DNA of 44,408 nucleotides from Candidatus Undinarchaeales archaeon (GTDB lineage Archaea > SpSt-1190 > JASMDC01): contig JASMDC010000028.1 of assembly GCA_030753015.1 (NCBI GenBank), positions 1-44,408 on the forward strand, written 5' to 3'. Under the pieces are notes generated by a model, which made no database searches, was not told the DNA's origin, and was given only the letters and a program-made list of their open reading frames with translations. How positions within the stretch are numbered: position 1 is the stretch's first letter; each line of letters opens with the position of its first letter. Below are positions 1 to 10,400 of the stretch, one piece after another. Both the position numbers and the translations under genes were made by a program.

Positions 1-2269
1 AGGCATAGTGCGACGTGCAAGTCTTGGACGTGGCCACCAGGCAGACGCCGGTGGTGTCCGTGGGAGCCTCACGGTGGCAAGCGAAGCCCTGCGTGCATTG
101 GCAGTCTGCGAGACAGGGGCTCCCACCCAACACCTTCTCCTCTCCGATACAGGAGCCATGCACACAACATCCAGAGGCGCAATCGAAAGCACCGTCGCAT
201 GAGGCACCAAGTTCGCGCCGACAGCGACCACCGCCGCATGCCAGACCGTCGCGGCACTCGCAGTCCGCTCCACAGGGATCGTTCAACAGACCTGTGCCTT
301 TCTGGAAGCACATCCCGCCAGCACAGCAGCCCGACGCACAGTCCCCGTTCTGTTCACAGGCACCTTGTGATCCCGTGAGACATATACCCAGCCCATCGGC
401 GCAAGAGAGATCCTCGGTGCATTGACAATCGCGACCGCATGTTTCACCTCTCCCTTCACCGAGCCGGCACTCGCCAGCGCAGCAGATTCCCATACCACCA
501 CTGGATGTAAGACAGGGGCTTCCTTCGTGGTCGGAGCAGTCGCCGCACGTCTGAGGTACATGTGTCCCCTCGACATCGATGCAGGCGTCCAGGCTCGCGC
601 AATCATCGAACGAATCGCACGAGCTGGGACATACGCCATCAGTACAGGCGTACGCACTACATGAGACCGCGTCCTGACATTGGCGGTCGCGACAGATACC
701 CTGGCCGACGTTCGTGCAGCATGATGACCCCTCAGTCGAGCAGGTCCACGCAGGCCCGCTGTCCGAGATCGTGCAGACGGGAGCCCCCGAGCAGCTCGTC
801 GTCCCGCAGGCGTCACCGGCAGCCAGCTTGTGGTCGTTGTTCGTATCGCCGATGGTCGTGTAGACGCACGCACCACGGCAGCAGTAGCCGGTCCCATCGA
901 TTCCCGTACAGCGAACACCATCGATGGCACAGGGTCCGCAGGCGTCCGGGCCACCGTTGGCATTGGTATCGAAGCAAGATTCACCCGAGTCGCACTGTTC
1001 CACTGAGCTGCAGAGCTTCAGGCAGACTTTCGCGCCTTCCAGATCGACGCAGTGCTGGCCGGATGTGCAAGCGCCACCCACACCGCAGGGGGTCCGACAC
1101 GCGCCGGCCGCGCATGCATTGCTCCCACAGTCCTGTGGCGTGCCTGATGTGCAGGTCCCCGCGTCATCACACGAGCGCAGGCCTTCCTCAGTACAGCAAC
1201 CCTCTCCGGTGGACCCGCACGACCATGAACCGCCCGAGCATACGAGTGTCGCGGTACAGTCGCTATCACCACAGGGATCGATGCCCGAGTCAGCTCGACC
1301 ATCACTGTCAGCATCGGTCCACACGAGCCCCATAGTGGAACACTGGCCTCCACAGCAGTAACCCTGTCTGCCATTGTCGTCCAGGCAGGGAGCGCCGGGC
1401 TCATCGGTACACTCTCCACACCTTCCCGTACCATCGTCGTCCAGGTCAAGGCATTCCCATTCCTCACCCGGCTTGCATTGGGTGCCCGCCTTGCAGCTGT
1501 CATGGATGGTGAGAACGGGTGCGCCGGGTGCATCGTAGACGAGGGAGAGCCTCGTGGCGGGAGCAGAGCTGACCGCAGCACACGCATCACCTGTCGATGT
1601 GCACAGGGCCGTGACCGGCCATGTCCGGACATAGGTAGGTGAGACCGGTGTCACACGGAACGTTATCGTGTCCCAGTCTTCCTGTATCGCACGCTCGATG
1701 GCTGCGTCCACTTTCCGCAGAACCGTGCATGTCCCACTGCCCGTGCACGTCACATCGGCATCGGAGAGTGTACCGTCGTCACATCCTACTGCGGCAGAAG
1801 TGCAGGATCCACCTTCGCAGTAGTTGAGCACCACCGGGCTCTCAGCATGGCACTGTCCACCGGTCTCGGCCGGATGGCACGCATGCACGAGCGTGATAGT
1901 GGCTGCTCTGAATGGTCGGTGCTCCTTAAGCTCGAACACAAGCACGGCTTCTCGTTTGATCGCGCGCTCTTCACCGACACAGCAACTGGCGTTGGCCACT
2001 AGTTCTGGCGCACACGGGAGGCCTTCACCATGACGGCAGCATCCATCATACGCTTTACCGTCCTCGCACAGGGCATGGGGGATTATGTGGAATCCACCTA
2101 CGATAGCATGAGTGGCATCGGTGTCCGCGATGCCATCAGTCAAGCTTGCCGTACATAATGTACGGAGCCCCGCGGCGGGGATTAGAGCGATCACGAGGAT
2201 GATGAGCGCCAATGTGCTGCGCCACAAGCCGTGATCCCTTATCCGGTGATGTCTGGTTACGGTCAGCAT
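1..2269 (-). CDS. Cys-rich membrane-tethered or secreted protein, C-terminus beyond the window
   Basis: Reading the reverse complement from the ATG at 2269-2267 gives 756 codons with no stop before the window ends, so only the N-terminal part is present. The protein starts with a short basic stretch (RHHRIRDHG) and a hydrophobic segment at about residues 17-35, a signal peptide or signal anchor. A moderately Cys-rich beta-type region follows to about residue 260. After that come dense Cys modules; the last 150 residues repeat the pattern C..DCASGCC..G.C......G.PC..DC.C..G.AC. This spacing resembles small disulfide-knotted extracellular modules (EB or Dickkopf-like). I do not recognise a named family. 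The start overlaps the stop of the pilin-like gene upstream by 7 nt, so the two are probably translationally coupled. An export and adhesion role is inferred from composition only. Confidence 0.85.
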   Translation of the reverse strand, partial: MLTVTRHHRIRDHGLWRSTLALIILVIALIPAAGLRTLCTASLTDGIADTDATHAIVGGFHIIPHALCEDGKAYDGCCRHGEGLPCAPELVANASCCVGEERAIKREAVLVFELKEHRPFRAATITLVHACHPAETGGQCHAESPVVLNYCEGGSCTSAAVGCDDGTLSDADVTCTGSGTCTVLRKVDAAIERAIQEDWDTITFRVTPVSPTYVRTWPVTALCTSTGDACAAVSSAPATRLSLVYDAPGAPVLTIHDSCKAGTQCKPGEEWECLDLDDDGTGRCGECTDEPGAPCLDDNGRQGYCCGGQCSTMGLVWTDADSDGRADSGIDPCGDSDCTATLVCSGGSWSCGSTGEGCCTEEGLRSCDDAGTCTSGTPQDCGSNACAAGACRTPCGVGGACTSGQHCVDLEGAKVCLKLCSSVEQCDSGESCFDTNANGGPDACGPCAIDGVRCTGIDGTGYCCRGACVYTTIGDTNNDHKLAAGDACGTTSCSGAPVCTISDSGPAWTCSTEGSSCCTNVGQGICRDRQCQDAVSCSAYACTDGVCPSSCDSFDDCASLDACIDVEGTHVPQTCGDCSDHEGSPCLTSSGGMGICCAGECRLGEGRGETCGRDCQCTEDLSCADGLGICLTGSQGACEQNGDCASGCCAGGMCFQKGTGLLNDPCGADCECRDGLACGGGRCRRELGASCDGAFDCASGCCVHGSCIGEEKVLGGSPCLADCQCTQGFACHREAPTDTTGVCLVATSKTCTSHYA

Positions 2270-4110
2270 GTCTCACACGCCTCCACGGTATCGATGGTCG
2301 TCCAGCCTTCCTTGTCCCGCACGGGACTGAAAGGCTGGAGGACAATTGTGTGCTCGTTCTCGCCAGGCGAGAGCACGACATGCTCCATCGAGGGAAGCAC
2401 CTTGAATCCGGGATTGCCCGAGTTATCCCTGGAAGGAAGACTCGCTATCACGTAGGTCCCCGAACGGACATGCGGGAAGCTGTACTTACCCTCCTCGTCG
2501 GCACGCGTCACGAAGACAAGGTCCTGGGCCTCCAGCGACGCGAGCACGATCTCAACATATCTAGGCGGGACGCCAGCGACGAAACCAAGGAGATCCGTAC
2601 CGGTCTCATGAGTAAGGCCAAGACAGGATTCCTCGGAACCCGCCACACAGAGCACCCTTCCCTGCCTAACGACCGTCCCGTTGAGCGACGCTGAAGACCT
2701 GAGGATGAGCCTTAGTTCCGCGTCCTCTCCCTCTGTAAGGCGGCGCCGTGTATCTATTCCGAAGCGACCGGTATCATGACGAGGTCGTATCGTGAGCGCT
2801 ACATCGCCACAGGGTACACCTGTGAACTCCTGGCCGTCCAGCTGTGAGGATGTACCGAGATCGAGGTCGCACCCCTCCACAGCAACGCTTTCTAACAAGG
2901 GAAGTCCGTCATCGGGATCGTCATCGTCCACAGTTAGTGTGAGCGAGCACTTCCCATCACACCCATCTCCGCTACTCGTGGATCCTGTTTGACGTTCTAT
3001 GGCCTGATTCTCGACTATCCTTGCTTGGAACACAGCATTGAACGAGAGGGGCGATACGACGCTCACGTCGTCGCCACCGACCACGCGGGCGCTCCTGCGC
3101 AGGTCCACAGCAGAGATGACTATCGGGAGGGTAAGGTTATAGTTCACGCGCCACGAACGTTGACACGTACCAAGGATGAAATCGATGCTCTCCTTGACTA
3201 CCTTGTTTGTATAACCGAACCGGTCCCTGAGAGCGAACTCGAGCTCGCCCATCACCGGGGCCATGCGCCACTGCAGCTCGGACTCTGTAAGGGTTTCGTT
3301 CCGCCGGATCTGTGACAGCACCTGGATGGCGACCAGCGAGGCGTCCTCGCCCATTGCGCTCCTGATCGTTGATCCAGGGATAGTGACGTTCCCACATTCA
3401 GCGGGTTCGCTCCCCTTTGGATTGGGGATACGCATGTCGTCTCCCATCACATCGAAGAGGCGGTCACGCACGGTCCGGTTCTCGATCAGGTAGGTGAACA
3501 CTGCGATCATCTGCTGTCGAAGGTGCTCAAGGCGTAGGTGTGCAGAAACGGCCGGTATGAGTGTCGTACGCTTTACCGTGTCCCGAGGCCTATACTCCAT
3601 CTCGATCTTCGCTTCTGATACGATGTTCGATTCGCTCATGCTGAGAGTGAACGATACCATGTTGAGCTTGAGCCCGAGCACTTCATGCTCAGGGAGTGAT
3701 TCGATTAGTTCGAGTTCTTGGCGAAGACGCACCTGTGTCTCTGTGCGTACGGCGGCCTCAACAGCATCATGTGATGGGATCTGGAGGATGACACCGTCAT
3801 GGAACCAGAATGGGATTCCAGAGAGCACGAGTGGCGGGACGTTCTCAGCGCGATAACCACCATGCGAGCCTATCTCTTTGGCGGCCGCATGAACGCTCTC
3901 TCGCAAGGACTCGTCCACGATCCGTGATAGTTGGAGGTCCGTGGTCCGCTCGTCATCTAGGCGGTTACGGTCCGATTCCGTTTGCCGCTCGATGGCCCGG
4001 TTGCGCATCGTACCCATAATGACCGTGAACACAACGAGGACAAAGGCCAGCATCGCAATGAGCGCCATCTGACCACGCTTGACCGAACACGATGTGACAT
4101 GACACCTCAT
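2263..4110 (-). CDS. Pilin-like membrane protein with C-terminal carboxypeptidase-regulatory-like domain
   Basis: The N-terminus has K11-R12-G13-Q14 directly before a 20-residue hydrophobic stretch. This resembles an archaeal class III (type IV pilin-like) signal peptide cut between Gly and Gln, although the usual Glu a few residues later is absent. Next comes a long helical region containing IVDESLRES...GSHGGY and a later FWFHDG segment. From memory, this matches the layout of a widespread family of 400-600-residue pilin-like proteins in DPANN archaea, where an LGLQGGY-type motif occupies the same place. Residues about 490-590 look like a CarboxypepD_reg beta-sandwich (SLNGTVV..., then ADEEGKYSFPHVRSGTYVI). 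The start ATG overlaps the upstream stop as ATGA and the 3' end overlaps the next gene by 7 nt, placing it in the middle of a coupled three-gene unit. It probably sits on the outer face of the membrane. Confidence 0.85.
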   Translation of the reverse strand: MRCHVTSCSVKRGQMALIAMLAFVLVVFTVIMGTMRNRAIERQTESDRNRLDDERTTDLQLSRIVDESLRESVHAAAKEIGSHGGYRAENVPPLVLSGIPFWFHDGVILQIPSHDAVEAAVRTETQVRLRQELELIESLPEHEVLGLKLNMVSFTLSMSESNIVSEAKIEMEYRPRDTVKRTTLIPAVSAHLRLEHLRQQMIAVFTYLIENRTVRDRLFDVMGDDMRIPNPKGSEPAECGNVTIPGSTIRSAMGEDASLVAIQVLSQIRRNETLTESELQWRMAPVMGELEFALRDRFGYTNKVVKESIDFILGTCQRSWRVNYNLTLPIVISAVDLRRSARVVGGDDVSVVSPLSFNAVFQARIVENQAIERQTGSTSSGDGCDGKCSLTLTVDDDDPDDGLPLLESVAVEGCDLDLGTSSQLDGQEFTGVPCGDVALTIRPRHDTGRFGIDTRRRLTEGEDAELRLILRSSASLNGTVVRQGRVLCVAGSEESCLGLTHETGTDLLGFVAGVPPRYVEIVLASLEAQDLVFVTRADEEGKYSFPHVRSGTYVIASLPSRDNSGNPGFKVLPSMEHVVLSPGENEHTIVLQPFSPVRDKEGWTTIDTVEACETC

Positions 4111-7100
4111 GTGACCACCACCTTGTCAGCGACCTTTCGTAGGACAAGGTCGCCGGTCTGGATGGATGCGGCCATGGCGTACGTCCCTGGCCGAATGGAG
4201 AGCCCGGTGAACACGCACTCCTTCTTAGTCTCATCAGCTTCCAAGAGGCAATGATAGACATCGGGCATCTCGGGATGACCGCGCACCAGCTCGAACACCA
4301 AACGGGTGTCCGGTGGCCATGAGCGCTTTGATGTGCTCACCTGGAGGACTGCGAAATCCCGGCCCACGCGGTACTCTCCGATCACGGCACCGTAGGCGGT
4401 CTCACCTGCACGAAGGGGTTCACACCCTTTCGTTTCCGAGCCCTTCGGATAGAGGAAGTAAGTGGGATTCCCACGAACGGCGAGCAACGCCTCGTCGCTC
4501 ACGACTCCAGGTATGGATACGTTCACAACCAATGAACGCTGAACGAACACCGGAGGATTACAGAACGCAATGTTCCGCACCGTAGCGCGTACTCCGGCAG
4601 GAGTGCTGATGAGTGCGACATCCTCCCAGTCGAAGGTTACTTCCTGATCCGGGAGCATCTCGTCACCATCGGGTCCGTGAAGGAGGCCTCCTCTGTTGAT
4701 GATGGTGATTTCCAGATTCCGGAGGTCGTTCCCGGTCAGCCGCTTCATGTTTAGGTTGATATCAAGGTCGAAACCCAAGCTCGTCTCAATCTGATAGATG
4801 TAAGACCGGGGCTCGAAGGACACGATCTCCAGCGTGGGTCTCTCCTTGACGTAGATGCGGACCTCCGGTATCTCCATGGAACCTTCCCTGCCTAGGTCCG
4901 ATACTGCGAGTGTGAGTTGCGTGAGGTTATATTCCCCCATGTCCTTACCTAGGTTCTCGGGAGTGGCATTTCGCAGGAGGACGTCCACCTCCCAATAATC
5001 CTTACTCGGTTCGAATGAGACCCCGCTCACCTCGAGCGGTACTTCGCCGATGGTGGCGTGGAAAGCACTCTGAGGAAGGTCATCCACCGTCGAACCCTCG
5101 TCATCCACCACGGTCAGAAGGAGGCGCCGCGTGGAACCGTACTTCAGGTCATCATGGTCGAGCGTCATCTGCAGTCGCCCCAGCGGGGTCACCAGGAAGC
5201 TCGTTGCATCGTTCCATACCTCGAAAGGCCGCATTGCCAACCATACCTCGCCCTGTGCGGAGAAGCGAATGTAGGCCTTGTATGACCCTGGTTCGAGCTC
5301 GGTGCGGACGAAGAAGCCGAACCGCCACACTCCGCTGCCTTCGTGGTCGTGCGTCCGTGCACGATACTCCGTACCCCTGATGATGAGAGTAGCATCGGCA
5401 CCCTCGGTCAGGGGTTCGTCCTTGTACCGAAGACTGGTCTCGACCTCGATAACGGTGCCCTGGACCAGCTGTCCGATCCGCTCATGGTCCGGATCGAGCT
5501 CACGGACACGGGCTAGGAGGGAGGGTGGGCCACAGCCATCATGCGTGCATAGCTCACCGTAATAGCACACGTCCACAGTGCTCTCATCAGTGTCGAGACA
5601 GGAACAGGATGTCTTCGAGCAGATGTTCCCCTCATGGAGGCATGGCAGGAAGAGGAAGCCCGCGCGTACGATGCACATACCAGCGGACGTGTCAACGACG
5701 ACCTGAGAGCCCTCAATACACCCATCCTTTGTACATGTCGCACCAGGAAGACAGACATGGTCGCGGGTAGGGATTTCGGGGCCGTTCGTGCAAAGACAGT
5801 AAGGCATGTCCTGGGGACCAGGGGAGCATTTCTTGCCAACGTCTAAGCATGGGACACCGATGTCCTTCGCGAGCATGAGCAGGCCCTTGCGACATACCTC
5901 CCGCAACCGGTCCACGTGCTCCACGCGCTCGATCCGTACCGATGTTCTCCGTGTCCCACGGAGCGCAGGACCCTGGTAAACCTCGACATCGAGCGTGTAA
6001 ACACCAGAGGGGACGGTATCAGGAATGTCCAGGAAGAAACCTGTACAAGGTTCCCGCGGAGCGCTGGAGGCGTACACGGTCCCTACATGATCACGAACGT
6101 AGGCCGCGCATTCAGCGGTAAGGCCCGGGAAGCTCACCCGGATCGACTCCTCTGTCGTGTACACCTGTTTATCGGTGAACGGTGCCTCCTCTTCGACGGC
6201 ACGTGCGGTCACGATCCGGAAGCGTCGTGAGACCGTGGCCGAGCCCAGGAGCGTGTGTGATGCCTGTAAAAGGACCAGATTGTCTCCAAGGGCGTAGTCG
6301 CCAGTGTTGATTCCAATCTCGGACCGATCGAAATCGTCCGCTTGATGACGGTCCACTTCGTTGAGCTCCGGACCAAGCACTGTGACCGTGGTCTTCACCT
6401 CGGCTTCCTCAGTAGCAAGAACTGCCACGAAGGATTCACCGGAAACAAGGGTCCCTGATGGACGGAGGGTGGAGAGAGTGAGGTTGACGAATGATGACGT
6501 AGTCTGTATCTCCAAGGATGATGAACTATAATCGGCCCTGATGGTCTCACCATCGATACTGATCGCCAGTGTCTGAAGCACATAATTGGTCGCAGGAACC
6601 CATGCCTGATTTGCGACGAGATAGACCGGCCCACATCCCACGGTCGCGGTCGAGAACACTGTTTCCTCACCACGGACTACTCGTATCAGGCACGAAGTGG
6701 GTTCGGCACCGCTTGTGTCCACGATGATGGGCGTGTACAGACCATGGGCTACTTGAGATGCGTGGTTCACGTCCGAGATAGTAAGCCCCGTTTCGATAGG
6801 GATCGTCAATTGGGCACGCACTCGTCCGCCCGTGCCTGTGTTGGTTGCAGAGATTGACCGTCCGAACGCCACGACCCTCTCATCCCACTGGAATGTCAGT
6901 GATGGAAAGAGCAGGTGTACAAGTGGTCGATAGTCAAGGTCGAGCGTGAGCTCGCCCGGTACAACTGACATATCATCAATGAAACGTGATGCATCGGCAA
7001 GAATCAGATGCCCATAGAGCGTCCGTTTGTCGGAACGGTAGGTCGCGTAGCAAAACTCCACAGCGAAGTGCTCACGTGCTGTCATGCAGACCATCCTCTG

Positions 7101-7334
7101 GAGCATTTCCTCTGATGGAGAGTCGAGGATCGTTACGAGGTCATCCTGACCGATTATCATGGTAAAAGCCACATCAACACGGCCAATGTCGAGGATCGTG
7201 GCCGTACCCGTGCCGCAGCTGCCCTCGACCCCATTGCACAAGGATGTCACAGGATTGAGGATCATCCAAAGAGCGATGATCACACAGGTCACTGCGGTCC
7301 TCGCGGATGCCCTTGGCCACTCCTCCGTCTTCAC
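4107..7334 (-). CDS. Secreted multidomain beta-sandwich protein with central Cys-rich cassette
   Basis: I place the start at the GTG at 7334-7332. A TTATAAG element lies 29 bp upstream, and the longer frame, starting at 7391, would begin upstream of that promoter. The product is 1,075 residues. Residues 15-30 are hydrophobic (TAVTCVIIALWMIL), a signal peptide. Most of the rest reads as consecutive Ig-like or macroglobulin-like beta-sandwiches (alternating hydrophobic strands, many N-x-S/T sites). They are interrupted at about residues 482-602 by a Cys-rich cassette containing CLPGATCTKDGC and CYYGELCTHDGCGPP. The same order, Cys cassette ending GC.PP followed by an Ig-like domain, occurs in the giant at 7461-17402. 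No C-terminal membrane helix is visible, so it may be released or held by partners. The stop overlaps the pilin-like gene start (ATGA). Function unknown; a structural surface role is inferred. Confidence 0.85.
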   Translation of the reverse strand: MKTEEWPRASARTAVTCVIIALWMILNPVTSLCNGVEGSCGTGTATILDIGRVDVAFTMIIGQDDLVTILDSPSEEMLQRMVCMTAREHFAVEFCYATYRSDKRTLYGHLILADASRFIDDMSVVPGELTLDLDYRPLVHLLFPSLTFQWDERVVAFGRSISATNTGTGGRVRAQLTIPIETGLTISDVNHASQVAHGLYTPIIVDTSGAEPTSCLIRVVRGEETVFSTATVGCGPVYLVANQAWVPATNYVLQTLAISIDGETIRADYSSSSLEIQTTSSFVNLTLSTLRPSGTLVSGESFVAVLATEEAEVKTTVTVLGPELNEVDRHQADDFDRSEIGINTGDYALGDNLVLLQASHTLLGSATVSRRFRIVTARAVEEEAPFTDKQVYTTEESIRVSFPGLTAECAAYVRDHVGTVYASSAPREPCTGFFLDIPDTVPSGVYTLDVEVYQGPALRGTRRTSVRIERVEHVDRLREVCRKGLLMLAKDIGVPCLDVGKKCSPGPQDMPYCLCTNGPEIPTRDHVCLPGATCTKDGCIEGSQVVVDTSAGMCIVRAGFLFLPCLHEGNICSKTSCSCLDTDESTVDVCYYGELCTHDGCGPPSLLARVRELDPDHERIGQLVQGTVIEVETSLRYKDEPLTEGADATLIIRGTEYRARTHDHEGSGVWRFGFFVRTELEPGSYKAYIRFSAQGEVWLAMRPFEVWNDATSFLVTPLGRLQMTLDHDDLKYGSTRRLLLTVVDDEGSTVDDLPQSAFHATIGEVPLEVSGVSFEPSKDYWEVDVLLRNATPENLGKDMGEYNLTQLTLAVSDLGREGSMEIPEVRIYVKERPTLEIVSFEPRSYIYQIETSLGFDLDINLNMKRLTGNDLRNLEITIINRGGLLHGPDGDEMLPDQEVTFDWEDVALISTPAGVRATVRNIAFCNPPVFVQRSLVVNVSIPGVVSDEALLAVRGNPTYFLYPKGSETKGCEPLRAGETAYGAVIGEYRVGRDFAVLQVSTSKRSWPPDTRLVFELVRGHPEMPDVYHCLLEADETKKECVFTGLSIRPGTYAMAASIQTGDLVLRKVADKVVVT

Positions 7335-7359
7335 TGTGTTATTCTTAACTGCATTACCT

Positions 7360-7366
7360 CTTATAA
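7360..7366 (-). promoter_or_regulatory. TATA box for the 4107-7334 gene
   Basis: On the minus strand the sequence TTATAAG is centred 29 bp upstream of the GTG start, the expected distance for an archaeal leaderless or near-leaderless transcript. Confidence 0.5.
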
Positions 7367-7419
7367 GGTTGCTGCCCGGCCCAGTACCCACTCATTATAT
7401 CGTCGATGACGTGCGGGAG

Positions 7420-7451
7420 CCCGACACCGCGTGCACCGGGCCCCCGTCGGG
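7420..7451. repeat. GC-rich inverted repeat in the 7335-7460 gap
   Basis: CCCGAC at 7420-7425 pairs with GTCGGG at 7446-7451, about 10 nt past the stop of the 3,313-residue gene. It could fold at the end of that transcript. No T-tract follows on the minus strand, so it is a weak terminator candidate. Confidence 0.25.
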
Positions 7452-7460
7452 TGTGTCCTT

Positions 7461-10400
7461 TCAGGGTCTCTTCTTCGTCGGGCCACGGAGCATCATGAGG
7501 CTCAAAGCACCCACGACGAGCGCAGCACCGATGGCCACCGGCAGGAGGTTGCGGCTCTGCGGTGAGATGGACACCAGTGCCTTGGCGAGCTCTGCTTCCC
7601 GCTTGGCCTTGTCGAGGGTTCCTTCACCCTCCTCAAGCTTCTCTTCGGCCACTACGTACCGCTGGTCGTTGAAGTTCCGCTTCATCTGGAGGGAGGAGAC
7701 TATGGCCTTCCGCAAGTAGAGGCGAGCGGTCATGGGATCCACCTCCATGCGCTGGAGCTCGAGGATGGTGCTCTCCACGGTGCTAAGGTCCGTCTCGAAC
7801 TCGTCCATCTTATCCTGCAACGTGTCCACATCGTACTTGACAGAGATGGTTACCTCCTTGGCGATCGAGTTCACGCCGGACTTGGCCCTAATTGTGGCCG
7901 AGTACTCACCGAACAACAGGTCCGATGGGATCGTCACTGAGTTCTCCTCGGCCCGCTCCCCGGCGCCATCTATCGAGACGCTCTTGGCGTTCCAACCAAG
8001 GATCGAGGAATCAAGGTTCTCAGGCATAGCGACCTGCACCTCGATCGTGGCTGTGCTGTCCAGTGTATTGGCGAGCTTCACCGAGAAAGTGCCGCTCCCG
8101 CCCTGGGCCAGTTCGAGCCGTGTCGGTATCAGTTCCAGACTGAACGAGAGCGGCGGCCTCAGATCACGCATCGGAAGGTTCTTACAGTACGAGGTGTCCG
8201 CGGGATCGCACACCTGGACCTGCATCTTCTTCTCGATGCCGAAGGCGTTACACGCGATGGTGAGAACACCTGCCCTATCGGGCTTGAAGTTCATGGTGCA
8301 TCTACCGCCTTCTAGCGTGCACGACAGCTCCTGGGCAGGCTCCTCGCCCCATGCCGATGAGCACGACACAGTTCCAGCGCGCTTGCTCCGGATGGTTATG
8401 GGGATGTCGTCGCCGATGAAGAACGCCTCGCGCTCCACGATACGGAAGTCCAGAGGGCGGCTCGCGGGGTCTACCGGGTCAGTGCCGGCCTTGACCTCCT
8501 CCTTGTCGGAGTAGCCGTCTCCGTCTGTGTCCCATGATGTGGGATTGGTCCCGTACTGGAACTCCTCGAGGTTCGAGAGCCCATCGAGATCAGCGTCCTC
8601 CGACGGATCGTCCACACCGTGCATCCTCTCCCAACCGTCGTCCATACCATCGTTGTCCTCGTCCACACGGAGGGTAGGTGCCCCGGTCGGGTGGCTTCTG
8701 CGGTCAACGGGATCGGTCCCACGCTCGGCCTCGTCCTGGTCGGAATAGCCATCGCCGTCAGAGTCCCAGGTCGTGGGGGGGGTCCCCTGCTGGAACTCCT
8801 GGAGGTTAGTAAGGCCGTCCAGGTCAGGATCACCGGCGGGATCGGTCACACCATAGAACGATTCCCACCCGTCGTCCATGCCATCACCATCTTCGTCCTT
8901 CTGTAGCTTTGGCGGTGTGACGGGTCTGCTCCTCGGATCGATCGGGTCCGTACCCGCCTCGACCTCGTGGCCATCGGAATAGCCGTCCCCATCGGAATCC
9001 CATGCTCCGGGATCAGTCCCATGGAGGAAGTCATCGAGGTTGTTAAGGCCGTCCATGTCAGGATCAGCAGCCGGATCATCGACATCGTAGTGCTTCTCCC
9101 AGCCATCGTCCATACCATCACCGTCATCATCCTTGACGATAACCGGTGGAAGCGGCGGTCGGCTCTTCGGATCGATGGGGTCCGTGCCGGCATCGACCTC
9201 ATTCCCATCGGAGAATCCATCGCTATCAGAGTCCCAGACCGTAGGCTTAGTCCCCTTCTTGAACTCGTCGAGATTGGTAAGGCCATCAAGGTCAGGATCC
9301 TCAGCGGGATCTGACACGCCATGCTGCTTCTCCCAACCATCGTCCATGCCATCGTTATCGTCGTCGATCCTCACCTTTGGAGCACCGGGTGGTCGGCTGA
9401 TCGGGTCGAGCGGATTCGTGCCCGACTCCACCTCATCGAGGTCCGAGTAACCGTCATCATCGGTGTCCCACTTCGTGGGATTGGTACGGCGCTGGAACTC
9501 CTGAAGGTTGGAGAGACCATCAAGGTCGGGATCGGCCGCAGGATCGGAGACTCCGTAGTACTTCTCCCATCCGTCGTCCATACCGTCACCATCGGTATCG
9601 ATCCCGGGCTCAGGCCAGTCGGGATCGAGCGGATCATCGAACGGGAACTCGATCTGGAACGGGTTCTCGTCGACGAATATGATCTTCGGTCTGCAGCAAC
9701 TCTCACCCTCTGCGCAGGATGTCACGGGCCGATAGTAGGCCTTACTGACACATGCCCTCAATGTGTGGGCCGGTTCGACTATGTCCACGTCTGCCGGGAT
9801 ACGTACACGGCCCTCATTGAACTGAACCTCGTTACCGTCAAGGGTGAACGTCGCCTTGAGGTCGGTCACAGGTTGACCCTCGCCGTCAACGGCGTTGAGG
9901 GTCGCGATGACCTGGTCTCCAGCGAAGGTGGAGAGCGGGTCCACGGTCCAGGACAGGTCCAGGATCGTATAGATGGTCACAGTCTTCTCCAGTGTGGCCT
10001 TGTTACCCTCCTTGTCCGCAGTGACCTTCAGGGTGTGCTCACCCAGCGTATCCAGCTTTAGGGTCGTAGTATAGCCGAGCGTCGGGTCCTCGGTGAGAGT
10101 GACCGAGGAGTCGCCAACCGTTACGGTCACGGTTGCACCGGTGATGTGATCGAGCTTGTCATCAAGCACATCCACGAACACAGGGAACTCCTCTCCGCGC
10201 CGGTACTCATCGCCGATCATTGCATCGATGGCCATGTCGATGACGTTGACAGGTCCTGGCGGTACACAGCCGACACCGGACTCGCAGAGCTTGCCCGTCG
10301 CCGAGCAGTGGACCCACTTCTCGGCATCGTCCTGGATGCATCGGTTGCTCTCCGTGTCACAGTGATTAGTGACATAGTAGAGGTCCTGGGCGGCCATCGC

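Noticed and set aside
283..1632. Several open frames on both strands in the first 1.6 kb
   Set aside because: All are compositionally odd shadows of the continuous Cys-rich minus-strand frame running from 2269 off the left edge.
8430..9599. Tandem repeat considered as a CRISPR-like or non-coding array
   Set aside because: Units are 234 bp without short identical repeats and spacers, and they encode regular calcium-type protein repeats in frame.
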